Shown piece by piece: positions 1 through 8,422 of a DNA stretch of 64,000 bases. Numbering within the stretch: the stretch's first letter is position 1; each line of letters starts with the position of its first letter. The DNA lies in contig NZ_JANIBM010000005.1 in NCBI RefSeq assembly GCF_024505045.1, forward strand, positions 62,001 to 126,000, written 5' to 3'. The notes under the pieces are model-generated. The model was not told the origin of the DNA and did no database searches. It was given only the letters and a program-made list of their open reading frames with translations. This stretch comes from Methylomonas aurea. GTDB taxonomy: Bacteria; Pseudomonadota; Gammaproteobacteria; Methylococcales; Methylomonadaceae. The position numbers were made by a program, and so were the translations under genes.

Positions 1-267
1 AAGGTGGTGATTCTGTCGGTCACGGAAGGCGAGGACAAGCCGATCAAATACCCGGACATGTTCCATGCCGCCGATTTGATGATTTTGAACAAAACCGACC
101 TGTTGCCGCATCTGGATTTCGACGTCGAGCAATGCCTCCGCTACGCCAAGCAGGTCAATCCCAAAATCCGGGTGCTGCAACTGTCGGCCAAAACCGGCGA
201 GGGCATGGACCATTGGCTGCAATGGCTGCGGGCGGAGCTGGCGTTGCAGGGGATTGGCTACGCGTAG
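1..267 (+). CDS. hypB: Hydrogenase maturation GTPase HypB (C-terminal part, runs off window start)
   Basis: The window opens inside this gene in frame 1. The visible 88 residues match the C-terminal part of HypB, the GTPase that delivers nickel to the large subunit of [NiFe] hydrogenase in the cytoplasm. The segment [11 protein letters not shown] and the guanine-specificity motif NKTDLL at about residues 30-35 of the visible part are typical, followed by the SAKTGEGMD stretch. The P-loop and any histidine-rich N terminus lie upstream and cannot be seen. hypC and hypD follow on the same strand, as expected, but a toxin-antitoxin pair separates hypB from hypC. Confidence 0.93.
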   Translation, partial: KVVILSVTEGEDKPIKYPDMFHAADLMILNKTDLLPHLDFDVEQCLRYAKQVNPKIRVLQLSAKTGEGMDHWLQWLRAELALQGIGYA

Positions 268-330
268 TTTGCGTTGCCTGTAGTCAAGCGCATACGATAG
301 CTGTCATCGCTGATTTATTGGAGCTGTTAA

Positions 331-543
331 ATGTCTACGACTCAAGAACTTTATCAACAACTTAGTCAACTGATGCCGCTAGAGAAACTGCAACTGGCGG
401 AAATGTTACTGGCAGATCTGGATACGCCCGATCCCCAAATCGATGCGGTTTGGCGCGATGAAGCCCAAAAAAGATGGCAAGCGTATAAAGACGGCAAAAT
501 GTCTAGCGTCAGCTATGACTCGATCATGCAAAAATATAAATGA
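331..543 (+). CDS. Putative addiction-module antitoxin (type II)
   Basis: A 70-residue, charged, helical protein of the small putative addiction-module family: a leucine-rich N-terminal half (KLQLAEMLLADLD) and a tail with the WRDEAQKRWQAYKDG stretch typical of the family. These proteins usually pair with a RelE/ParE-fold toxin, and one follows here: its ATG overlaps this gene's TGA in an ATGA junction, implying translational coupling. A purine-rich stretch (TTGGAG) sits before the ATG. Family knowledge suggests that it neutralises the toxin and represses its own promoter; no operator was identified. It sits between hypB and hypC, where no such gene belongs, which suggests insertion. Confidence 0.8.
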   Translation: MSTTQELYQQLSQLMPLEKLQLAEMLLADLDTPDPQIDAVWRDEAQKRWQAYKDGKMSSVSYDSIMQKYK

Positions 544-833
544 ACGTCGAGTTTCTCGCCGCCGCCGAAACTGAACTAGACCAGGCATATCAGTGGTACG
601 AGCAGCAACAATCCGGATTGGGAAAACAATTTTTGTCTGAATTCGATGCAGCGATTCGCCGTATCACAGCCTTCCCTACCTCATACGTTTTAATCGATAC
701 CGATATTCGCCGCTGCCTGATAAAACGTTTTCCTTATGGTGTTTTGTACGGCATCGACCGTCAATCTATTATCGTTGTTGCCGTAGCTCATTTGCATCGA
801 AAACCGGATTATTGGCTAGCTCGGATTGGCTAA
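540..833 (+). CDS. RelE/ParE-superfamily toxin
   Basis: A 97-residue protein with the ParE/RelE plan: an N-terminal strand and helix (VEFLAAAETELDQAYQWYEQ), a second helix ending in FPTSYVLIDTDIRR, then strands with RRCLIKRFPYGVLYGID and a terminal HRKPDYW. The RFPYGVLY core is strongly characteristic of the family. It starts inside the stop of the upstream antitoxin and ends 21 bp before hypC, so the whole cassette could be transcribed with the hyp genes. The target (ribosome-bound mRNA or gyrase) cannot be told from sequence. The pair looks complete, with no frameshift. Confidence 0.82.
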   Translation: MNVEFLAAAETELDQAYQWYEQQQSGLGKQFLSEFDAAIRRITAFPTSYVLIDTDIRRCLIKRFPYGVLYGIDRQSIIVVAVAHLHRKPDYWLARIG

Positions 834-854
834 AATAAATATTAGGAATGTTCT

Positions 855-1082
855 ATGTGCCTAGCCCTCCCTGCCCAAATCGTTCAAATCGCAGCCGCCG
901 GCGACACGGCCACCGTATCGGTGGACGGCGTGCAAGTCGAGGTGTCGCTGGCGCTGGTCGACGATGTGCACGTCGGCGACTATGTGCTGGTCCACGTCGG
1001 TTATGCCTTGAACAAAATCGATGAAGACGAAGCCTTGAAGACCCTGGCTTTGTTTGCCGAAGCCGGTTTGATTGCCTCATGA
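855..1082 (+). CDS. hypC: Hydrogenase maturation chaperone HypC
   Basis: A 75-residue HypC/HupF protein. The N terminus MCLALPAQI carries the essential Cys2, which with HypD holds the iron while cyanide and CO ligands are attached. The following beta-barrel sequence ends in the usual DYVLVHVGYALNKIDEDEA signature. The start is fixed by Cys2, with AGGAAT upstream. The gene overlaps hypD by an ATGA junction, so the two partners are translationally coupled. Length and motifs are normal. Confidence 0.96.
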   Translation: MCLALPAQIVQIAAAGDTATVSVDGVQVEVSLALVDDVHVGDYVLVHVGYALNKIDEDEALKTLALFAEAGLIAS

Positions 1083-2188
1083 AATACATCGACGAATTCC
1101 GTCAGCGCGACCTCGCCCAACAACTGGCCGGCGCGATTGCGCACAGCGTCGATCCTGACCGCCATTATCGGCTGATGGAGTTCTGCGGCGGCCATACCCA
1201 TGCCATTTTCCGTTACGGCGTGCAGGATCTGATGCCGGCCAACGTCGAATTTATCCACGGCCCCGGTTGCCCGGTGTGCGTGCTGCCGACCGGACGCATC
1301 GACAACGCGATCCAACTGGTCGAGCAGCATGATGTCATTCTCTGCACCTACGCAGATTTGATACGGGTTCCCGCGACTGGCCGCAACAGCCTGATTAAAG
1401 CCAAGGCCGCCGGCGGCGACATCCGTATGGTCTATTCGACCCAGGATGCGTTGCATATCGCCCGCGCCAATCCGGAGCGGCAAGTGGTGTTTTTCGCGAT
1501 CGGTTTCGAAACCACGACGCCGCCGACCGCGGTCGCGATCAAACAGGCCCAAGCCGAAGGGCTTCAAAATTTCAGTGTATTCTGTAACCACGTCCTGACT
1601 CCGGCGGCGATGCAAGCCATTTTGGATGCGCCGGAACCGGTGCAAATCGACGGCTTTCTCGGCCCGTCCCACGTCAGCAGCGTGATCGGCAGCCGGCCTT
1701 ACGAAACCTTCGCCGAGCGGTACGGCAAACCCATCGTCATCGCCGGCTTCGAGCCGCTGGACGTGATGCAGTCGGCTCTGATGCTGATCCGCCAACTCAA
1801 TGCAGGCCGGCACCAAGTCGAAAACGAATACAGCCGCGCCGTCACCCGCGACGGAAATTTAAAAGCTCAAGCCGTGGTCGACGAGGTGTTGGAATTGCGC
1901 CCGCAGTTCGAATGGCGCGGCCTCGGCTTGATCGCCAACAGCGCATTGCGCATCAAACCGGACTACGCCGAATTCGACGCCGAACGCCGCTTCGCGATGC
2001 CGGCGATCCGGGCCAGCGACGTCAAGGGCTGCGAATGCCCGGCCATCCTGCGCGGCGCCAAAAAACCGCAGGATTGCAAATTATTGGGAACCGTCTGCAC
2101 CCCGGAAAACCCGATGGGCTCGTGCATGGTGTCGTCGGAAGGCGCTTGCGCGGCGTATTGGAGTTACGGCCGGGTCAGGAGCGGCTGA
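1079..2188 (+). CDS. hypD: Hydrogenase maturation iron-sulfur protein HypD
   Basis: A 369-residue HypD, the scaffold on which the Fe(CN)2CO group of [NiFe] hydrogenase is assembled with HypC and HypE. Visible family motifs are EFCGGHTHAIFRYG near residue 35, GPGCPVCVLPTGRID near residue 60, the GFETTTPPTA loop, and the C-terminal [4Fe-4S] region with GCECPAILRG, GTVCTPENPMGSCMVSSEGACAAY. All expected cysteines appear present. In most genomes hypE follows directly. Here the next gene is a minus-strand LysR regulator and hypE lies 11 kb downstream. Confidence 0.97.
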   Translation: MKYIDEFRQRDLAQQLAGAIAHSVDPDRHYRLMEFCGGHTHAIFRYGVQDLMPANVEFIHGPGCPVCVLPTGRIDNAIQLVEQHDVILCTYADLIRVPATGRNSLIKAKAAGGDIRMVYSTQDALHIARANPERQVVFFAIGFETTTPPTAVAIKQAQAEGLQNFSVFCNHVLTPAAMQAILDAPEPVQIDGFLGPSHVSSVIGSRPYETFAERYGKPIVIAGFEPLDVMQSALMLIRQLNAGRHQVENEYSRAVTRDGNLKAQAVVDEVLELRPQFEWRGLGLIANSALRIKPDYAEFDAERRFAMPAIRASDVKGCECPAILRGAKKPQDCKLLGTVCTPENPMGSCMVSSEGACAAYWSYGRVRSG

Positions 2189-2255
2189 GCCCGGCAAGAA
2201 CGGCGGATAGCGTTCTCCCGATTCTGTAAATGGGCTCGTGCGCCGCGAATAAAGT

Positions 2256-3134
2256 TCAGGCCGAGTTCGTCAACAACTCTTTCAACAAGGCATTCGGAAA
2301 TTGCCGGCTGGGCGTAATGGCGTAAAAGCGTTCGTGAATGTCGGCGATCCGGTAATGTTCCACCAACAGGCCCTGGCGCAACTCGTCCAGCACCACCACC
2401 GGCGGTACCAGAGTCAAATGGCCGGATTCGCGCGCCAGCAAACGCAACATCGCCATATCGTCCACTTCCGCCACCACGACAGGCCGCACCCCGGCTTGCT
2501 CCAGCAAAAAATCGAAGGCGCCGCGAATCTCGCTTTCGATGCTGGGCAACAGCAGCGGCCTGCCGTTCAAATCCTCCGGAAAGCGAAACGGCGCGGCCTC
2601 CGCATCGGGTTTGCCGACCAGGCTGACCGGTTGTTCGTCCAGCAGATGGCAATGCCAATTGGCCTGGGCGTCGCGCGGTGCCGGCCGGTTGGACAGCACC
2701 AGATCCAGCGTGTGCGCATGCATTTGCAACAGCAGTTCGCGCAGGTTGCCGGAATGCAGCACCAATTCGACGTCGCTGCGTTGTACCCAGGTGCGCACCA
2801 GTTCCAACTGGAAATTACGCGACAGGGTCGATACCGCCCCGATTCGCAACAGTTGGCGTTCGCCGGCGGAGCGGCCGTGCATCAGGCTGATCAATTCGTC
2901 GCCGGCCCGGAAAATCGAGTTGGCATAATCCAGCGCGATCCGGCCGGCTTCGGTCAATTGCAGGCGCTTGCCTTCCCGTTCGAATAGTTTTTGCCCCAGC
3001 GATTCCTCAAGTTGCCGCAACTGGATGCTCAGCGCCGACTGCGACACGTGCAGCCGTTCGGCGGCGCGGGTCAGGTTGCTTTCGTTGGCGATCATCCAAA
3101 AATAACGCAAGTGGTGATAATTCAGTGCAGCCAT
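2256..3134 (-). CDS. LysR-family regulator divergent from dabBA
   Basis: A LysR-type regulator of 292 residues from the chosen start (MAALNYHHLRYFW). The frame stays open 47 codons further upstream, but the helix-turn-helix only begins here, so the longer start is unlikely. The N-terminal HTH (NLTRAAERLHVSQSALSIQLRQLEE) is followed by a substrate-binding domain with the NhaR-like RIGAVSTLSRNFQLE stretch. It is transcribed away from dabB across a 188-bp gap that holds a T-N11-A palindrome. The inference is control of the carbon transport and sulfate activation operon; the inducer is unknown. Confidence 0.88.
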   Translation of the reverse strand: MAALNYHHLRYFWMIANESNLTRAAERLHVSQSALSIQLRQLEESLGQKLFEREGKRLQLTEAGRIALDYANSIFRAGDELISLMHGRSAGERQLLRIGAVSTLSRNFQLELVRTWVQRSDVELVLHSGNLRELLLQMHAHTLDLVLSNRPAPRDAQANWHCHLLDEQPVSLVGKPDAEAAPFRFPEDLNGRPLLLPSIESEIRGAFDFLLEQAGVRPVVVAEVDDMAMLRLLARESGHLTLVPPVVVLDELRQGLLVEHYRIADIHERFYAITPSRQFPNALLKELLTNSA

Positions 3135-3159
3135 TTTTTCATTAATAAAAGAGAACGTT

Positions 3160-3172
3160 TGTATTAAATACA
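3160..3172. promoter_or_regulatory. Candidate LysR operator (T-N11-A palindrome)
   Basis: TGTATT-A-AATACA is a perfect 13-bp dyad with the T-N11-A spacing preferred by LysR proteins. It lies 26 bp upstream of the regulator's start and about 150 bp before dabB, next to an AT-rich TATATT (3174-3179). Position and symmetry make it a good candidate autoregulatory and activating site; binding is inferred. Confidence 0.45.
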
Positions 3173-3239
3173 TATATTGGATGAATTGATGGCCGATTGC
3201 TAGCATGGTCACGCACTTACCCTTGCTCAGGAGATCGTC

Positions 3240-3326
3240 ATGCATACCGTCATCCGCGATAGAAACCGCGTCCAAGCCACTTTCCTAACCTGCGGCCGTG
3301 GCGTCGCGGCAGGGGGGCGGCCATGA
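3240..3326 (+). CDS. Possible 28-codon leader ORF coupled to dabB
   Basis: A short reading frame (MHTVIRDRNRVQ...) begins at an ATG preceded by CAGGAG at good spacing. It ends with a TGA that overlaps the ATG of dabB in an ATGA junction. No similarity is recognised. The good ribosome-binding site and exact overlap suggest a translated leader that couples or regulates dabB translation, but a chance ORF in GC-rich sequence is possible. Confidence 0.35.
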   Translation: MHTVIRDRNRVQATFLTCGRGVAAGGRP

Positions 3327-4912
3327 CCCCCTGGATTTCCTATGCCGCAATTGCTGCCCCGGCGCAATTGGTGTGCGCCGGACTCGCCGCTTCCGCGCTG
3401 GTTTCGTTCCGGGCCAGGACCAGCGCGGCGGTTTGCGCCGTGCTGGCCGGCGGCGCGGTCCTCGCCGCGCTGCTCTGCGCGGTCGGTATCTTCGTCGGCG
3501 GCAAATTTCAGGGGGATGTCGCCGGCATTCCGCTCTACATCGACCGGCTGTCCGCCATCATGCTCAGTTTGGTGGCGTTGATCGGCGCGATCGTGATCCG
3601 CTATTCCGGCAATTATCTGGACGGCGATCCGGGCCAGCGCCGGTTTCTGCAGTGGCTGTCCTGGACCGTCGCGGCGGTATTGATGCTGGTGATTTCCGGG
3701 CATTTTGTCGGGTTCGTGCTGGCCTGGATCGCGACCAGCCTGAGCCTGCACCGCTTGTTGCTGTTTTATCCGGAGCGGCCGGGCGCCCAGATTGCCGCGC
3801 GCAAGAAATTCGTCGTCAGCCGCCTGGGCGATGTTGCCTTGATTCTGGCCGGAGTCTGCTTGTATCAGGCCTTCGGTACGCTGGAGTTCGGCGCCTTATT
3901 CGCCGCCGAACTCGGCGCCGGCCAGGAAACCGCGCTGACGGCGGCAGCCTTTGCCTTGATCGTCGGCGCGGCGATGAAGTCGGCCCAGTTCCCGTTTCAT
4001 AGCTGGCTGCCGGAGGTGATGGAAACGCCGACCCCGGTTTCCGCGCTGATGCACGCCGGCATCATCAATGCCGGCGGCTTTTTGGTGATTCGGATGAGCC
4101 ACATCCTGGTGCAGGCGCCCGCGGCCTTGCACATGCTGGCCGTGATCGGCACCTTCACCGCCTTGTTCGGTTCGCTGACCATGCTGACTCAGACCAGTAT
4201 CAAGAAATCGTTGGCGTTCTCAACCGTCGGTCAGATGGGCTTCATGATGCTGCAGTGCGGCTTGGGTGCCTTTTCCTCGGCGCTGCTGCATATCGTGGCT
4301 CATGCCCTCTACAAAGCGCATGCCTTTCTCGCCTCCGGCAGCGTGGTCGACATTGCCCGTGCCGCCTGGGCACCGCCGATCCGCGACAGCCGCCATCCGG
4401 GCGAACTGCTGCTGGCGTTTCTGGCGGCAGCGGCATTGACGGTCGGCAGCGCCGCTGCGTTCGGGCTGAGTCCCGGCACGGAACCCGGCATCGTTTTCCT
4501 CGGCGCGATCCTGCAAATGGCCTTGACCTACCTGCTTTGGAATGCACTGGCCCATCAGGCCGGCCCCAAACAAATATTCCGCGCCAGCCTGATCGCCGCC
4601 GGCACCAGTTTGCTCTATTTCGCATTGCAAACCGGCTTTTTGAACCTGCTGACGAGCGATGTAGCCGGGCCGATCCCGGTCGACAGTCTGTTCGACGGCC
4701 TGTTGCTGAGTATCGTCCTGGCCGGATTTTTCTCGATCCTGATGTTGCAGATCGAGTACCCCGGTCCGGCGGCTGCCGGAATCTGGCAGGCCGCCTACGT
4801 CCATATCTACAACGGTTTTTATATCAGTACCCTCGCCAACCGGCTGCTCGCTAGCCGGCGGTTGGCATCGGCCCGCTTTAGCCATCGCCACTCCGGAGGA
4901 ATGCCGCAATGA
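3323..4912 (+). CDS. dabB: DabB-type membrane subunit of inorganic carbon transporter (NuoL-like)
   Basis: A 529-residue polytopic membrane protein of the proton-conducting NuoL/MrpA antiporter fold. Hallmarks are KSAQFPFHSWLPEVMETPTPVSALMHAGIINAGGFL near residues 215-250 and the TQTSIKKSLAFSTVGQMGFMM helix near residue 300. In the DAB system this subunit couples a cation gradient to the zinc protein DabA for energised CO2 hydration and bicarbonate accumulation. The partner dabA overlaps the stop by an ATGA junction. The short length compared with respiratory NuoL and the DabA neighbour exclude complex I. AGGGGGGCGG precedes the ATG. Confidence 0.9.
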   Translation: MTPWISYAAIAAPAQLVCAGLAASALVSFRARTSAAVCAVLAGGAVLAALLCAVGIFVGGKFQGDVAGIPLYIDRLSAIMLSLVALIGAIVIRYSGNYLDGDPGQRRFLQWLSWTVAAVLMLVISGHFVGFVLAWIATSLSLHRLLLFYPERPGAQIAARKKFVVSRLGDVALILAGVCLYQAFGTLEFGALFAAELGAGQETALTAAAFALIVGAAMKSAQFPFHSWLPEVMETPTPVSALMHAGIINAGGFLVIRMSHILVQAPAALHMLAVIGTFTALFGSLTMLTQTSIKKSLAFSTVGQMGFMMLQCGLGAFSSALLHIVAHALYKAHAFLASGSVVDIARAAWAPPIRDSRHPGELLLAFLAAAALTVGSAAAFGLSPGTEPGIVFLGAILQMALTYLLWNALAHQAGPKQIFRASLIAAGTSLLYFALQTGFLNLLTSDVAGPIPVDSLFDGLLLSIVLAGFFSILMLQIEYPGPAAAGIWQAAYVHIYNGFYISTLANRLLASRRLASARFSHRHSGGMPQ

Positions 4913-7491
4913 ACCCAGCCTTGTCCTCAGTCAAAATCAAATCCGCTCCGGCCGGCGCCGGCGTTATCGACAAAGCCGCGCCGAACGACGTAACTGCCGC
5001 CGTCTGCATCGACGCCGCCACGCGCGCCTGCCGCCGCATCGCGCCGCTCTGGCCGTTGCAACATTTTGTCGCGGTCAATCCGTTTCTGGGCTGGAGCGAT
5101 CGGTCGTTTACCGCAGCCTGCCAATGGGCAACCCGCAGCGGCTTTGGCGAGATGTTGATGCCGACCCGGTTCTACGCCCAACAATACCGTAGCGGCCGGA
5201 TCCGGATGGCCGATATCGAGCAGGCCTTGGCGCTGGCCGGCAGCAGCGTGTCGCTGCAGCAGTGTCTGGATGCGCTGCACGATGCCCGGCCGGAGGCGGC
5301 GAACCAGGCGCCGGCGTGCTGGCCGACAATGGCCGACCACCTCGATGCCGAGACCGGCAGCGCTTGGGCCGGATTGATTACCGACGAGATCTCGAAATGG
5401 TGCGCTGCCTATTTCGACGAAGGCCAGTCGGCTTGGCGCATGCCCTGGCGCAATCAACCGCTTTACTCGGCCTGGCGGCGGGCAGCGGCCTTCGATCGTA
5501 CGCCGGAGTTGGCCGGCATCGCCGACTTCCGCCGCTGCATCGCCACGCTGCCGGAGAGTCCGGCCGCGGCGATTTCGCAGATACTCGCCGGCCTGGGGGT
5601 GGCAGACGACCGGCTGGAGGATTTTTGCCAGCGGCAATTGCTGACTGTCGCCGGCTGGAGTGCCTGGCTGCGTTATAAAACCTGGCCGGCCGAACCGGCG
5701 CAAGCCGCTACGGCTTTGTTGGAGCTATTGGCGATTCGTCTGGCCTACGACTACGCCCTGTACATCCGCGTCGCCCAGCCGCTGGAACTGCAGACCTGGC
5801 GTTTGCGCTGGCAGGCGTCGGCCGTGTCCAGCGACGCGGTCGCCGAGGACTCGCTGCAGATTCGCCATGCGCTGCAATGGGCTTACGAACTGGCCGGACA
5901 GCGCTCGCTATTGGCCCGCTTGGCCTCGCCGCCGCCTGCCGCGAAGCTTGTCCCGGCCGAGCGCAAGGTGCTGCAGGCGGTGTTCTGCATCGACGTTCGT
6001 TCCGAAGTCTATCGCCGGGCGCTGGAAGCGGTATCCGCCGACATCGAAACCTTGGGTTTCGCCGGTTTCTTCGGTTTCCCGATAGAGTACATCGGCCTTG
6101 GCCACCATCACGGCCAGCCGCAATGTCCGGTGTTATTGCAGCCGAAATTCCGGATCAGGGAGAGCGTAGCCGAGGCCGATGTCGGCGATCTGCGCAAAAT
6201 TCTGGAAAAACGCTGGCTCAACAAACGCCTGAATCGGTTGTGGAAGGGATTCAAACACTCGGCGGTTTCCTGCTTTTCCTACGTCGAGATTTCCGGTTTG
6301 ACCTTTGCCGGCAAGTTGTTGAGCGATAGTCTGGGCTTGACCCGCACGGTGGCCAAACCGGGCAGCGCGGGACTGGACCGGGCTGTCGTGCAGCGGATCG
6401 GGCCGGTCATCACTCGCCAGCGCGGGCGGCTGATCGCCAACGGTCCGGTGGTCGAAACCGGCATTGCCTTGGGGGAACGGATTGAACTGGCCCGCAAAGC
6501 CCTGCAAGGCATGAGTTTGAGCGACGGCTTTGCCCGCCTGGTGTTGCTCTGCGGCCATGGCAGCAGCACGGTCAACAATCCGTACGCGGCGGGACTGGAT
6601 TGCGGTGCCTGCGGCGGCCATAGCGGCGAAGCCAACGCCCGGGTGGCCGCGGCCGTGCTCAACGACCGCGAGGTTCGGGCCGGTCTGGCGGCGCAAGGCA
6701 TTGCCATCCCCAGGGAGACCTGGTTCGTCGCCGGGCTGCACGATACCACCACCGATCAGGTGCGGCTGTTCGATCTGGACCAGGTACCGCATTACTTCGC
6801 CGCCGATCTGGCGCAATTGCAGGATTGGCTAGAGCTGGCCTCGCAATTGTCGCGGCGGGAGCGGGCGTCCGCTCTGGGTCTGGCTAATGCCGACGCCAAG
6901 GCGCTGGGGCAAGCGATGCTGAAACGCAGCCGCGACTGGGCCCAGATCCGGCCGGAATGGGGCCTGGCCGGAAACGCCGCCTTCATTGCCGCGCCGCGGC
7001 AACGCACGGCTCACGCCCGCTTTGACGGCCGGGTATTTCTGCACAACTACGACTATCGCCAGGAAGGCGACGGCGCGATTTTGAACCTGATCATGACGGC
7101 GCCGATGGTCGTCGCCAGTTGGATCAATCTGCAGTACTACGCCTCGGCCGTCGACAACCGGCGCTTCGGCAGCGGCAACAAGGTTCTGCACAACGTGGTC
7201 GGCACCATCGGCATCCTCGAAGGTAACGGTGGCGACCTGCGGGTCGGGCTGCCCTGGCAGTCGCTGCACGATGGCCAGGCGCTGCGCCACGAGCCGCTGC
7301 GCCTGAGCGTGATCATCGAAGCCCCGGCGGCCATGATCGAACAGGTGCTGGACAGCCAGGCCGAAGTCCGCCAGTTGGTGGAGAACCGCTGGTTGCATTT
7401 GCTGCGGATCGAGCCGGACGACGGCCGCTGTTTCCGCTACGGCGGCCATAACGCTTGGCAACCCGTTTCCCTAGACCCCGAGGAGTTTTGA
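4909..7491 (+). CDS. dabA: DabA-type zinc subunit of inorganic carbon transporter (DUF2309)
   Basis: An 860-residue DUF2309 protein, the soluble subunit of the DAB dissolved-inorganic-carbon accumulation system. Residues matching the beta-carbonic-anhydrase-like zinc site are visible: Cys360 and Asp362 in FCIDVRSE, and His550 (CGHGSS) and Cys565 (LDCGACGG), the last two 15 residues apart as in characterised DabA. Near the N terminus is the LQHFVAVNPFLGW segment. It forms an overlapping pair with dabB, and cysD begins 1 bp after its stop. A heterotrophic methanotroph could use it to feed carboxylations; that role is inferred. Confidence 0.91.
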   Translation: MNPALSSVKIKSAPAGAGVIDKAAPNDVTAAVCIDAATRACRRIAPLWPLQHFVAVNPFLGWSDRSFTAACQWATRSGFGEMLMPTRFYAQQYRSGRIRMADIEQALALAGSSVSLQQCLDALHDARPEAANQAPACWPTMADHLDAETGSAWAGLITDEISKWCAAYFDEGQSAWRMPWRNQPLYSAWRRAAAFDRTPELAGIADFRRCIATLPESPAAAISQILAGLGVADDRLEDFCQRQLLTVAGWSAWLRYKTWPAEPAQAATALLELLAIRLAYDYALYIRVAQPLELQTWRLRWQASAVSSDAVAEDSLQIRHALQWAYELAGQRSLLARLASPPPAAKLVPAERKVLQAVFCIDVRSEVYRRALEAVSADIETLGFAGFFGFPIEYIGLGHHHGQPQCPVLLQPKFRIRESVAEADVGDLRKILEKRWLNKRLNRLWKGFKHSAVSCFSYVEISGLTFAGKLLSDSLGLTRTVAKPGSAGLDRAVVQRIGPVITRQRGRLIANGPVVETGIALGERIELARKALQGMSLSDGFARLVLLCGHGSSTVNNPYAAGLDCGACGGHSGEANARVAAAVLNDREVRAGLAAQGIAIPRETWFVAGLHDTTTDQVRLFDLDQVPHYFAADLAQLQDWLELASQLSRRERASALGLANADAKALGQAMLKRSRDWAQIRPEWGLAGNAAFIAAPRQRTAHARFDGRVFLHNYDYRQEGDGAILNLIMTAPMVVASWINLQYYASAVDNRRFGSGNKVLHNVVGTIGILEGNGGDLRVGLPWQSLHDGQALRHEPLRLSVIIEAPAAMIEQVLDSQAEVRQLVENRWLHLLRIEPDDGRCFRYGGHNAWQPVSLDPEEF

Positions 7492-7492
7492 A

Positions 7493-8422
7493 ATGACTGT
7501 ATCCACCCACGACGGGCTCGGTCCTGCCGCAGCGGATCATCTGGATCTGCTGGAGGCCGAAGCCCTGTTCATCTTGCGCGAAGTGGCGGCGGAATGCCGG
7601 CATCCGGTGTTGCTGTTCTCCGGCGGCAAGGATTCGGCAATACTGCTGCACCTGGCCTACAAAGCGTTTCATCCGGAACGGATCGGCTGCGCCCTGTTGC
7701 ACATCGACACCGGCCATAACTACGCCGAGGTGATCGCCTATCGCGACCGCATGGCCGAGCGCTACGCTTGCCAGCTGCACGTGCGCAGCGTCGAGGATTC
7801 GATTCGCAAGGGATCGGTGCGTCTGCGGCATGCGCAGGAATCGCGCAACGCGCATCAATCGGTGACCTTGATGGAAGCGATCGCCGAGTTCGGCTTCGAC
7901 GCGTGTTTGGGCGGCGCCCGCCGGGACGAGGAAAAGGCGCGGGCCAAGGAGCGCATCGTCAGCGTGCGCGACGAATTCGGCCAATGGGAACCGAAGAATC
8001 AACGCCCCGAGTTGTGGTCCTTGTACAACACCCGCGTGGCGTTGGGCGACCATCTGCGGGTGTTCCCGATTTCGAACTGGACCGAGCTCGATGTCTGGCA
8101 ATACATCCAGCGCGAGGACATTGAACTGCCCGAGCTGTATTTCGCCCACCAGCGCCAAGTGGTGCGGCGCGGCGACATTCTGGTGCCGGTGACGCATCTG
8201 ACGCCGGCCCGGGCCGGTGATACCGTGGAAACGGTCAGTTGCCGCTTCCGTACGGTCGGCGATATTTCCTGCACCGCGCCGGTGGCGTCGACTGCGGTCA
8301 ACGTCGCCGACATCATCGCCGAAACCGCGCAATGCCTGCTGACCGAGCGCGGCGCCACGCGTCTGGACGACCGCGCTTCCGAAGCGGCCATGGAACAACG
8401 TAAAAAAGAGGGGTATTTCTGA
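7493..8422 (+). CDS. cysD: Sulfate adenylyltransferase small subunit CysD
   Basis: A 309-residue CysD, the catalytic PP-loop ATP pyrophosphatase subunit of ATP sulfurylase, which makes adenosine 5'-phosphosulfate for sulfate assimilation. The PP-loop FSGGKDSAILLHL lies near residue 45, with the downstream GGARRDEEKARAKERI and FPISNWTELDVWQYI family motifs and the terminal RKKEGYF. It starts 1 bp after dabA stops and its TGA overlaps the cysN ATG by one base, so it is part of the dab transcript. Sequence is complete and ordinary; the unusual point is the operon partner. Confidence 0.96.
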   Translation: MTVSTHDGLGPAAADHLDLLEAEALFILREVAAECRHPVLLFSGGKDSAILLHLAYKAFHPERIGCALLHIDTGHNYAEVIAYRDRMAERYACQLHVRSVEDSIRKGSVRLRHAQESRNAHQSVTLMEAIAEFGFDACLGGARRDEEKARAKERIVSVRDEFGQWEPKNQRPELWSLYNTRVALGDHLRVFPISNWTELDVWQYIQREDIELPELYFAHQRQVVRRGDILVPVTHLTPARAGDTVETVSCRFRTVGDISCTAPVASTAVNVADIIAETAQCLLTERGATRLDDRASEAAMEQRKKEGYF

